From the NCBI GenBank assembly GCA_003116975.1, contig BGKB01000159.1:1-64000 (forward strand): DNA of 64,000 nucleotides, given 5' to 3'. The translations under genes and the position numbers were made by a program. The notes under the pieces were generated by a model. The model worked only from the letters and a program-made list of their open reading frames with translations, was not told where the DNA came from and did no database searches. Numbering within the stretch: the first letter of the stretch is position 1; every line of letters starts with the position of its first letter. Positions 56,516 to 64,000 of the stretch are shown here, one piece after another. This stretch comes from Aurantiochytrium sp. KH105. Lineage: Eukaryota > Sar > Bigyra > Thraustochytrida > Thraustochytriidae.

Positions 56516-57775
56516 TTACAAGCCCCAGAGTGGGACAAACTGGTTGCTGTATGGCATGCGCTGAGGGGCGTCAAAGAAGCCGTGGTGCGCGGCTTGCATA
56601 GGATGGTGACGCCTCATCTGCGGGACGCGACGAGCTTGGTTGAAGTTCTGTCGTTGAGGCTTGCGCTTTGGGATTGTAATGCGCAACACGCCATTACGCA
56701 GCGTGTAAGTTGTAGCGAGCGGATTGACGCGAGGCGCGCTGACATCGAAGACGGCTGGCTCGCGGTTTGGCAAGCGAACTTCGAGCTCTCCTGAAGAGCG
56801 GTCAAATGCAACCTCGACGTCGCGAAGAGTCAAATCCTGAGGGACTTCGCAAAGGATCGTTGCTTCGTCGGCGTTCTCGCCAATCTTGTATCGCAGCGGC
56901 GACTGAGCGTGTGCCGGTGGGCGTTTCGTAGCGGACGTTTTCTTTCCCTTCTTTTTGCCGTGAGTGGCCTTGGGAGATCTCGCGGCGGTCTGCTCGGAAG
57001 CCTGCTTTGGCTCCGACTTGTTTTCTGGCGACTGCGTGCTCGCTTCGTTCTCGTCTGAAGTGTCCATGGCGAGCTCGCGCGATTCTTGCTTGGGTTCCAC
57101 ATCCTGCTTCTGCTGCTTCTGCTGCTGCTGCTGCTGCTGCTCCTGCAGCAGAGCGCGAAGCTCACGGTCGCGGGCGGCGAGTTTCTTGGCGCGAGCCAAA
57201 GCCTGATCCGCGCGGGGCAACACCTTGCCGTTAATGCGCTTCACGAGCTCACGACGACGCGAGCGCAAGCTCTCGTCGCCATGAGATTCGACGGCGTCGA
57301 GATTAATGAGCTCGCGCATGAGTGTCTCGACCATGACGCCGTGGTCCTCCACAAGAGACGTAGTCGCGACCTTGCTGAAGGTGCTCAAACCGCGCTTAAG
57401 CGCCTTGAGCATCCATACGTTTGCAGCTACCATCGCACTTTGTGTCCGGAAGCGCTCTCGGCTGCGCGAAACCTTGAGCGTGAGCAAGTTGACGCGCTTG
57501 CCGATCTCTTGAAGCTTGACGCGCGAGGCTTCGATCTCTTTGGCGAGTTCGTCACTCTCGCCCATCTCGCAGTCCTCGTCCTCAGCGCAGTCGTGGTCGT
57601 CTTCCTCCACAGATTCGGCACGATGCTCGGGATTTTCGGCTGCTGCTGCTGCTGCTGCTGCTGCTCCATCAGCCTCAGGTTTTGCAGTTGCGTCGAGCGC
57701 CATTTCTTCGTGGTCACTCATCACTTCCTTGATTTCTTGCTGCTGTCCTTGCTGCTGTTGTTCCTGCTGCTGCAT
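56516..57775 (-). CDS. BAG-domain / alpha-crystallin (Hsp20-like) fusion co-chaperone
   Basis: A 419-residue protein. Residues 1-75 are Gln-, Ala- then acid-rich; Met19 (57721) is an alternative start. Residues about 75-192 are helical and end in a BAG-domain signature: VMVETLMRELINLDAVESHG followed by DESLRSRRRELVKRINGKVL, which holds the Arg/Lys-rich helix that contacts Hsp70's nucleotide-binding domain in known BAG proteins. A poly-Gln run (from a CTG/CAG tract at about 57107-57141) and a Lys/Ser linker follow. Residues about 293-372 look like an alpha-crystallin domain: YKIGENADEATILCEVPQDL, VEVAFDRSSGELEVRLPN and the classic ending TLRNGVLRITIPKRK. So one chain would couple Hsp70 nucleotide exchange with client holding. 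Upstream heat-shock-element-like sites support a stress role. Confidence 0.78.
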   Translation of the reverse strand: MQQQEQQQQGQQQEIKEVMSDHEEMALDATAKPEADGAAAAAAAAAENPEHRAESVEEDDHDCAEDEDCEMGESDELAKEIEASRVKLQEIGKRVNLLTLKVSRSRERFRTQSAMVAANVWMLKALKRGLSTFSKVATTSLVEDHGVMVETLMRELINLDAVESHGDESLRSRRRELVKRINGKVLPRADQALARAKKLAARDRELRALLQEQQQQQQQKQQKQDVEPKQESRELAMDTSDENEASTQSPENKSEPKQASEQTAARSPKATHGKKKGKKTSATKRPPAHAQSPLRYKIGENADEATILCEVPQDLTLRDVEVAFDRSSGELEVRLPNREPAVFDVSAPRVNPLATTYTLRNGVLRITIPKRKPQRQNFNQARRVPQMRRHHPMQAAHHGFFDAPQRMPYSNQFVPLWGL

Positions 57776-58195
57776 GTTACTAACCCTCCAAACTACGAAG
57801 CCACTTTACTCTCTTTGCAACCTTGTTCTTATGGATGTGGTTCTTGTTTGTGCTTGCGCTGGTGCTTTTGACTCTTGCGCTTTGGTCAACTCGTAGATTG
57901 GGATCTGCAGCTGCTGCGCGCACCTGGCCCGCAAGGGCTCCCGGCCGAGACTTTTCCCGAAGGCGCGGCGGCCCTTCGCGAAGATTCTCGATTTTCCCCG
58001 AAACTTTCCCGACTCTTCGCGAAAATTCTTTATTTATTCTCTCGATTCTAGAACTTCTGTTGGCTCTGTCCGTCCAATGTATTTTGAAAGAAAAGTGTAT
58101 TTCTTCTTTCATACCCCCCACATGTGCCGGATTTTGTAGTTAGAAAAGAGAAGAACCAAATGGTAACGGGGGTTAACTAATAACTTATTGCGGGA
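57776..58195. other. Intergenic promoter region of the BAG/Hsp20-like gene
   Basis: 420 bases between the aminotransferase stop and the BAG/Hsp20-like start, both genes on the minus strand. It carries the heat-shock-element-like cluster annotated separately and AT-rich sequence near 58028-58040. No gene was seen. Confidence 0.6.
57954..58053. promoter_or_regulatory. Cluster of heat-shock-element-like sites
   Basis: Four perfect TTCnnGAA cores in 100 bases: TTCccGAA (57954-57961), TTCgcGAAgaTTC (57975-57987), TTCgcGAAaaTTC (58016-58028) and TTCtaGAA (58046-58053). Two are full three-unit elements. They lie about 180-280 bases upstream of the BAG/Hsp20-like start codon. HSF binds arrays of alternating nGAAn units in all studied eukaryotes; its action here is inferred. 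Confidence 0.75.
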
Positions 58196-59911
58196 TCAGT
58201 GGTTGGCGTCGAGCCAGGAAGCGAGGCGCTCAAGAACGTCAGGCACGTTTTTGCGACCAAATCCGAGCCGGAAACAATTCGGATCCTCGCTGAGCTGGTA
58301 GACGCTGCTGGGAAGAAGCATGATGCCGGCGTCGTTCACGAGCGCCTGGCAGAACGCCAGTGTACTCGGCCAGCGCGCCGCGAGCGCAGAACCAGCGCGC
58401 ATGCGCGGAAAGCTAATGGTTCCGGCCTTGGGTGAGGCATAGTCGAATTCGGACTGAAAACGAGAAAAGAACTTATCGACGGCCGCGAGTCCGCTGCGAA
58501 TGATTTCCATGTTGCGCGCAATAATGTTCTCGCGGTTGCGAAGTGCAATGAGGGCCAGAATCTCGGAAGGCGCAGGAGGACAAATGGTGGTGTAGTCCTT
58601 AAGAGCCTGGACCTCTGCAAGAAAGGCGGCGTCTTGCGAAGCGAGCCAGCCGATGCGCGCTCCGGGCATTGACAGCGACTTGGACACGCCGCAGAGCGTG
58701 ACCGCCTTTGCATAACGCATAAACGCCGGCATCAGCGCCGGCCCGTCAATCTCGAGACCTTGGTACATTTCGTCGCTAAACAAGTACGCATCGTTGGACT
58801 TGCAAATGTCAAGGAGTGTATCCCATTCGGCGGCCGAAAGCGTGGCGCCCGTCGGGTTGTGCGGAAAGTTCACGACAACGAGACGCGTTTGCTCCGTCAC
58901 AATTGCGCGCAAGTCGTCCACGGCAAAATTCCACTGGCCCTGGTCGTTGATTGTGGGCTCCCATTTCGACAGCTTGCACCCAATGCTGCGCGCTACCTCC
59001 ACCAGACTCTGGTAGCAAAGGCTCGGGACCACTACATGATCTCCTGCCCGCAGGAGAGTTTGGGCAGCGAGAAAGATGCCTTCCTCGGGGCACAGCACAA
59101 TGGCATTATCTGCCTCGGGAACCCAATCATTGCAGGCGGCCGCCGACGCAGCTTCGGCGTCGCGGGCGTACTGCCGTGCAATTTCTTCGCGAAGCTCGGG
59201 AAGCCCAGCAGACTCGGTGTATCCCAGGGAGAGCTTGTCCCAAAGAGCCTTGCATTCTTCGTCTGCCATTTCCAGTACTTCGCTCATGGACAAGCTTTCG
59301 CAATCCGAGCAACAAAGCAAGTGCGGCGCGGAGAATTCGTATTGGGCAAAGTATCGCTCGAGCGCAAAGGGACGCATGCGTTTGTCGTCAGCGACCTCTG
59401 TCTTGATCGTCGTTGACGCTTTGCTGGAGGCTGTAGCTACGGGCATTGCGTTCATGGCATCTACATTGACCTCGCATCCCGCTTCGCGAAGCGTCGTCAC
59501 AGCGTCTGCGAGGTTCATTTCCTTGACGAGAACGTAGTCCGTATCGTAGGTGGATACGACAAAGATGGGAATTCCGCGTGCTGCGAGCGGGGCCGAGAGC
59601 TTGGCCACAACACCGACAACTTCGAACTCGAAGGGCCCCTCTACCTTAAGCACACGCCATCCGGTCTCAACTTTTTCAGGCTCATTTTCCGCGCCTCCGC
59701 CGCGCGCCTTTTGCACGTGCGTGAGCACGTCTTCTGCGGTGCCCTTTTCTACGATGAGCGAGGTCTCGTCGCTGGTCCTAGACAGTGTAAAGAACTCGTC
59801 GCGAGTGAGCGCCTCAGTAGTTACTGCCGCCGCAAACTCTGTGTTCGTGCGGTCAACGCGCACGACGGCCAGTTCGTTTGGGAGGACTGTCAGCTTGAGC
59901 TGTGAGCTCAT
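58196..59911 (-). CDS. ACT-like (CASTOR/ACT_7 type) domain fused to a class I/II aminotransferase
   Basis: The Met of MSSQLKLTVLPNELAVVRVD at 59911 starts a 571-residue protein; the frame is open 17 codons more, but the domain begins here. Residues 1-135 match the ACT_7/CASTOR-like amino-acid-sensing fold: WRVLKVEGPFEFEVVGVVAK and GIPIFVVSTYDTDYVLVKE are characteristic. Residues about 170-570 are a fold-type I PLP aminotransferase: YTESAGLPELREEIARQY, VVVNFPHNPTGATLS, the Asp/Tyr pair in LFSDEMYQGLEI, the PLP lysine Lys411 in GVSKSLSMPGARIGW, and a late substrate-carboxylate Arg in NCFRLGFGR. It probably transaminates an amino acid, with possible allosteric control by the N-terminal domain. 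The substrate cannot be read from sequence. Confidence 0.87.
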   Translation of the reverse strand: MSSQLKLTVLPNELAVVRVDRTNTEFAAAVTTEALTRDEFFTLSRTSDETSLIVEKGTAEDVLTHVQKARGGGAENEPEKVETGWRVLKVEGPFEFEVVGVVAKLSAPLAARGIPIFVVSTYDTDYVLVKEMNLADAVTTLREAGCEVNVDAMNAMPVATASSKASTTIKTEVADDKRMRPFALERYFAQYEFSAPHLLCCSDCESLSMSEVLEMADEECKALWDKLSLGYTESAGLPELREEIARQYARDAEAASAAACNDWVPEADNAIVLCPEEGIFLAAQTLLRAGDHVVVPSLCYQSLVEVARSIGCKLSKWEPTINDQGQWNFAVDDLRAIVTEQTRLVVVNFPHNPTGATLSAAEWDTLLDICKSNDAYLFSDEMYQGLEIDGPALMPAFMRYAKAVTLCGVSKSLSMPGARIGWLASQDAAFLAEVQALKDYTTICPPAPSEILALIALRNRENIIARNMEIIRSGLAAVDKFFSRFQSEFDYASPKAGTISFPRMRAGSALAARWPSTLAFCQALVNDAGIMLLPSSVYQLSEDPNCFRLGFGRKNVPDVLERLASWLDANH

Positions 59912-60574
59912 TGTTCTTTCTTTGCTCAAAAGGTGATCTCTCTCTCTCTCTGTCTCTGGCACGGCGCGGGCTCACCGAGCTTGCGGGTCTGCCTGGCTGG
60001 CTGTCTGTTTATTTGTTCGCCTACTGGCTACCCCCGCCAGCTTGCCAGCTCTCGCTTGCTCGCGTAGAAAGCCGAAAAGCTTGATTCTTTGTTTCTTTAT
60101 TTGGTTGTGCGAATTTTGGGGTTTCCCGAGTCAGAATCTCGAAGCTTTTGTCGCCATCAAACCTTCTCGAAGTACATCCGTCGTGGCGGACGTGTTCGTG
60201 GAACTCTTCCTTGACATTTAGGAAACGTACTACATGCGAGTGTGCGCGCGCGCCACGAGGATGACGAGGCGAATCGGTTTGCAGACTTTTGACAAGAGCG
60301 CCATAGTATACGGCAGCAAGCACTCTTGGGCGCCGGCGGGATCGACCAAGAGCAGCAGCAGCACACACCAGCAATGCAGGCTTTCCATGCCAATGAATGC
60401 CAGTGAATGGATGAAATTGAAAATAGATTGCTTTGTAGGCCTATTTGCTTGGGAAAAGCCAGCCACGAAGGGAAAAAGTTGGTGTATATGTACTACATGC
60501 AAAAAAAGAAGAAGTTGGTCCGCGCCTGCCCGATGGAGACTGACGCCAAAAATTGTCATCAATCGTGTCGGCAG
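59912..60574. other. Intergenic region, promoter of the aminotransferase gene
   Basis: 663 bases between the aminotransferase start and the stop of the next minus-strand gene. A CT run lies at 59938-59956 next to the start. The rest is mixed composition without a protein-like frame; the plus-strand frame from 60407 runs antisense into the neighbouring gene and is not called. Confidence 0.4.
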
Positions 60575-61894
60575 TCATGGTGTCACTGCTGCGCACCTGG
60601 TGTAAAAGCTCTGGTCATCGCCAGCGCCTGGGAAACTTGCATGATGAAAATCTTCAAGAAGGCAAGCACGAGTGGCATCTTCTGTGAGGCACGAGCGCGC
60701 CGTCTCGTCTACGAGCAAATCGTGCCACTGTGCAATGGTCGAGGCATACACCGGCGCTGGATCAAGATGCAGGGCGTGGAAGATCTCTGCCTCGAAGCGG
60801 TCCGCGACCTGGTCGAGCGTGGCGGCGCCCAGAAGCTCCGGCTCGAAGGCGGCAGTGTGCAGGGCCTGCACCAGGACCTGGCGCCCATGTCTTCGCATCG
60901 CCGCTTCTCTTTCCCCAGGTGACGCGGCCGTCTCCGCCTCCGCCGCATCCTCCATCATATCCTCCGCCCGTCCACGCCCATCGCCCGCAGCATCGTCCGC
61001 AGCCCTGTCCGCGGCGCGCTCCTCGCCCGCCCGCGCCAGCGCGATTCCCGCGCCCCCGGCCTGGTCCGTCCCTGCTTCTCGCCATGGCCCTGCTCCCAGG
61101 CCGGAGCCCGCCGGGCGGGATGACGTCAACGTCGTCGTGGCCACAGTCATCGGCCGCATCGTCTGTGGCGCGGCGGACTGCACTTGGTGCGCCTGAGCCT
61201 GCTGCTGCTGCTGCTGCTGCTGCGCGGGCGGCTCGTCGAAGAGCGTCTCGAGCGCCGAGCGCGTGGACCGCGTGAGGTTCAAGGAGTAGCTGCGCACGCG
61301 GCCGGAGACCGCGAAGGGCTCGATGGAGGCCCGGCGCCCCGCCGCGCGCGCACGCCGGAGCCGCGCGTGCCGGCGGGGCGAGGGCGCGCACGCCGCCGAG
61401 TCCGAGAGGGACTCGCCGTCGAGGTCCGCGGCCTCGACCCCGCCATCGAGGCCCCCGAGGTCTGCGTCCCCGTCCGCCCGCGAGGTCCCGCGCGCGGCAC
61501 CGGGACCGGGCGCGGCGCGGTCCCGCGCGAGGCCGTCGTCCTCGTACGCCGCCGCGAGCAGCCGGAAGGCGCCGCGCGGCGACTTTCTGCAGCGCGTGGT
61601 ACTGCCCGCCGTCGCGGCGCCGCCGCGGCCCCTCTTGCTGTGCAGCATGCCGCTGCGCGCGCCGCGGGTTCTGCCCCGCGGCGAGGAGGCCCCGGCGCTC
61701 CCGCTCGGGCGGGACTCGCTCGCGCGGGCGCGGGGCGCGGCGGCGGCGGCGGCCTCGAGCGCCTCGAGCGCCTCGAGCGCGCCGGGCAGCGCCGCGTCGG
61801 CGTCGTCGTCGCCCATGACATTCTCCACGGCCAGTTTGAACCCGAGCCCCAGCGTCAGCAGCGCCTGCCGCGCGAACTCGGACAGCTCCGCCAT
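60575..61894 (-). CDS. Hypothetical protein with disordered middle and folded C-terminal segment
   Basis: I do not recognise this gene. The Met at 61894 (MAELSEFARQALLTLGLGFK) gives 439 residues; the longer open frame upstream is arginine/proline-rich and unlikely to be coding. The first 30 residues could form an amphipathic helix. Residues about 40-310 are low-complexity, with Ala/Arg/Gly/Ser runs and a Gln run from (CTG)n at about 61198-61222. The last 105 residues look foldable: RRHGRQVLVQALHTAAFEPE, LLGAATLDQVADRFEAEIFH and ACLLEDFHHASFPGAGDDQS. Frames on the opposite strand are equally long but less protein-like. Existence is probable, function unknown. Confidence 0.5.
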   Translation of the reverse strand: MAELSEFARQALLTLGLGFKLAVENVMGDDDADAALPGALEALEALEAAAAAAPRARASESRPSGSAGASSPRGRTRGARSGMLHSKRGRGGAATAGSTTRCRKSPRGAFRLLAAAYEDDGLARDRAAPGPGAARGTSRADGDADLGGLDGGVEAADLDGESLSDSAACAPSPRRHARLRRARAAGRRASIEPFAVSGRVRSYSLNLTRSTRSALETLFDEPPAQQQQQQQQAQAHQVQSAAPQTMRPMTVATTTLTSSRPAGSGLGAGPWREAGTDQAGGAGIALARAGEERAADRAADDAAGDGRGRAEDMMEDAAEAETAASPGEREAAMRRHGRQVLVQALHTAAFEPELLGAATLDQVADRFEAEIFHALHLDPAPVYASTIAQWHDLLVDETARSCLTEDATRACLLEDFHHASFPGAGDDQSFYTRCAAVTP

Positions 61895-63177
61895 GCCTGC
61901 CCGCCTGCCTGCCTGCCTGCCCGCCCGTCCGTCCGTCTGCGCTGCCGCGCGGCCTTGCTCTGCTGTGCCTGGGCCCGCGTCGCCTCGCCCCGCGTCGCCC
62001 TGCCTCGCGCTACGGGTCTGCGGCGTGCTTTCTTTCTTTCTCTCTGCCTGCGATGGCTTGGGCTCTCTCTGCGATGCCGCGACGACGTCGCAGATCTTCG
62101 CCCGCGGTCCTCCCGGCGGGCGAGGCCCGGCCGCTCTCTCCCGGCGGCTGCGCGGACCTGCCTCGCGGGCCGTGCTGCTCTCTCTCGCGCGCGGCCTCGC
62201 GGCCTCGCAACCTCGCGGCTCGCAACCTCGCAACCTCGCGGCCTCGAAGACGCGTCTCGGCGCGGCGGTCTCAGCTCTGCTGTTCTGCCCTGCTCTGCTC
62301 TGCGCTGCTCTGGCAGTGACCGAGCGAAGCGTTGTTTTCCTTTCCCTCCTTCACTCGAAGCCTTTTCTTTCCTTTCCATTGTTTCTCTCCCTCTTCTTTT
62401 CTTTCTTTCCTGACTTTGTTGCGAATGCCGCGTGGGACCAATTCTCGCTCCCGCCTCGCGGCCCCCTGCCCCCTCTGGGACCGGCCCTGCATGTTCACCT
62501 CAGTCGCGGCGAATCCGGAGAGGCGCGTGCGGCCCAGAGTTCGACCCGAGAGACACGCACGGGTTTATCCGTCTCTGGGACAGTTTGCCACCTGGGAACG
62601 CCAGTGGTGCGAGACGGAGCGAGGAATAAGACCTGGTTTCCCCGATACCGAGGCCGGCAGCCAGACTTTTTCTATTTCTTTATTTTTTCTTTTTTTCGGA
62701 CAAGGCGAAGAAGAAAGGCGAAGAAGAAGAAAGAAAGGCAAAGAAGAAGAAGAAGAAGAAGAAGAAGGAGCGACGGAGCCCGAGGGGAAGAGAGACAAGA
62801 CGAGCAGCTGCAGAGAGGCGAGATCGTTCTCCGGGAGACGAGGGAGGACGCGAGGCGCGCGCAGAGACCGCCCGGGCGACCGGCGACAGCCTCGACGGCG
62901 CGGGGGAGCGGAGCCAGAGCAGAGCAAGAGAGCGATCGCCACCCCGAAAAGGCCCGGAGAGCGAGCGAGCGCGCCACGCTTGATTTTGTTTGACGTGGGG
63001 CAACGACGTCACCAAGGACGCTTGCCGACCACGAGAGTGCGTCGAGCGAGGACTCCGCGGGCTCGGACGGACGCGCCGCGAGGCGAGAAGGCTCGGGTCT
63101 CCTGCGCTAGGCTGCGCAACTCTCGCTCTCGTCTTGCTCACTGACAGTCGAGGAAAAGTAGACCGAAGAGGGTAACG
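61895..63177. promoter_or_regulatory. Divergent region between hypothetical gene and UBC9
   Basis: About 1.3 kb. It contains GCCTGCCTGC units at 61895-61925, alternating CTCGCGGC tracts (62190-62250), a pyrimidine-rich stretch (62333-62420), (GAA)n at about 62737-62767 and GA-rich DNA to 62990. Long frames are compositional. UBC9's promoter and leader presumably lie in the right part. Confidence 0.4.
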
Positions 63178-63657
63178 ATGGCCGACTTCGCGAAGCGGAG
63201 ACTGACAGAGGAGCGCAAGCAGTGGCGCAAAGACCACCCGCCTGGATTCTACGCGCGACCGAAACGAAACGAGGATGGATCCACAAACCTCATGTTCTGG
63301 GAATGCGCCATTCCAGGCAAGGCTGATACCCTTTGGGAGGGGGGCCTCTTTCACATGACGTTTGCCTTCCCGGAGGACTATCCCTCATCACCCCCGAAAG
63401 TGCAGTTCGTCCCCGTCCTCTTCCATCCCAATGTGTACCCGTCAGGGACGGTATGCCTCTCCATTCTGAACGCTGACGAGGACTGGAACCCGTCGCTCAC
63501 CGTGAGACATCTCTTGCTTGGCATCCAGGACCTTCTTGACAATCCCAACCCGGACTCGCCGGCTCAGGCTGAGCCCTACAAGCTCTTCACTACCGACCTC
63601 GAAGCGTACAGGGCGCGCGTCAAGATTGAGGTTCGAAACAATCCTCCCATTTCCTAG
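63178..63657 (+). CDS. UBC9: SUMO-conjugating enzyme UBC9
   Basis: A 159-residue E2 enzyme that accepts SUMO from the E1 and passes it to lysines of target proteins, mainly in the nucleus. Length equals the family norm (158). The N-terminal helix [18 protein letters not shown] (SUMO/E1 contact), [29 protein letters not shown], the HPN motif and active site [15 protein letters not shown] with Cys93 (the same number as in human UBC9), and LLLGIQDLL...DPAQAEPY-type C-terminal blocks are all present. ATG context is aacgATGG. No introns, unlike animal UBC9. Confidence 0.97.
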   Translation: MADFAKRRLTEERKQWRKDHPPGFYARPKRNEDGSTNLMFWECAIPGKADTLWEGGLFHMTFAFPEDYPSSPPKVQFVPVLFHPNVYPSGTVCLSILNADEDWNPSLTVRHLLLGIQDLLDNPNPDSPAQAEPYKLFTTDLEAYRARVKIEVRNNPPIS

Positions 63658-64000
63658 ATTTGTGATCAAAACAGAGTATTACATGCACATTACAAAAACC
63701 TTCCTTTCTGTGATTCGAGCTTTATACTCTTCGACCATCACAATCAGTACGCATGACGCACGCGCGTCAAGGTCAGAGTAAGAGGATAAATTGTCGAAGA
63801 GGAAATATATTACTACACGCAAACCACCTTTCAAAATGATTTGTGCCTCGAGCTTCGAGCTTTAAAGCTGCGAGTTTCTGGCATCGAATTATGCGCCGAT
63901 ATAACCAATCCAAGGCTTCGGAATCAATTGAATTCAATTGGGAAATCTCGACGATCCAAAGGCCTTACCCGCGTTCTAGTTCGTGTTCTTAGCCACTGCT
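63658..64000. other. Downstream of UBC9 to the window edge
   Basis: 343 AT-richer bases with no gene seen. They include two perfect palindromes, AGCTTTAAAGCT (63858-63869) and CAATTGAATTCAATTG (63925-63940). Any gene beginning beyond the edge cannot be judged. Confidence 0.4.

Noticed and set aside
61184-62993. 409- and 556-codon plus-strand frames near the hypothetical gene
   Set aside because: Arg/Ala/Pro/Ser composition typical of GC-rich non-coding DNA, spanning pyrimidine and GAA microsatellites. The minus frame with a foldable C-terminus is preferred, though not strongly.

Overview
The window is eukaryotic nuclear DNA from a compact, intron-poor protist genome. Most genes are single long open frames, coding sequence is GC-rich, and genes lie a few hundred bases apart on both strands. 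A TTLL9-type tubulin polyglutamylase and a giant Sfi1-type centrin-binding protein point to a cell that builds flagella or basal bodies. Together with the near-absence of introns and an elaborate lipid-acyltransferase gene, this suggests a stramenopile of the labyrinthulomycete/thraustochytrid kind. That placement is inferred from gene content and style, not from a database match.

Layout, left to right. 0.2-9.2 kb: an ABHD1/3-like hydrolase (-), a TTLL9-like ligase (-), a predicted myristoylated repeat protein (+) followed by a broken partial copy of its own 3' end, and a long glycerol-3-phosphate acyltransferase (-). 10.9-19.3 kb: an unrecognised multipass membrane protein (-), an inositol-polyphosphate 5-phosphatase with two C-terminal SH3 domains (-), and a HELLS/DDM1-type SNF2 remodeller (+). 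19.6-31.9 kb: one uninterrupted 4,079-codon Sfi1-like gene (-). 32.3-46.1 kb: a divergent actin-related protein (+), a class C GPCR-like receptor (-), RPAP1 (+), another seven-helix membrane protein (-), a spliced Tim17/22/23-like gene (+) and a spliced peroxisomal alpha-methylacyl-CoA racemase (-). 47.3-63.7 kb: a MYST acetyltransferase (+), a PH-domain protein (-), a myristoylated TPR protein with about 19 repeats (+), a BAG/small-heat-shock fusion (-), an ACT-like/aminotransferase fusion (-), an unrecognised protein (-) and UBC9 (+).

The genes are not an operon. Convergent neighbours have stop codons only about 120-650 bases apart. Most divergent pairs share GC-rich upstream tracts of about 0.5-1.8 kb, presumably bidirectional promoters. 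Functional themes are nuclear regulation (HELLS, MYST, RPAP1, UBC9), lipid and phosphoinositide metabolism (GPAT, ABHD, 5-phosphatase, AMACR), flagellum and centrin cytoskeleton (TTLL9, Sfi1) and signalling (GPCR, PH, TPR protein).

The most distinctive items are the BAG plus alpha-crystallin-like fusion preceded by four heat-shock-element-like sites, the giant Sfi1-like protein, the TPR protein with an unusual N-terminal domain, the ACT-like/aminotransferase fusion, and two short introns with textbook splice signals, one of which reveals a small gene that no single open frame shows. I saw no transposon, retroelement, CRISPR array, rRNA or convincing tRNA.
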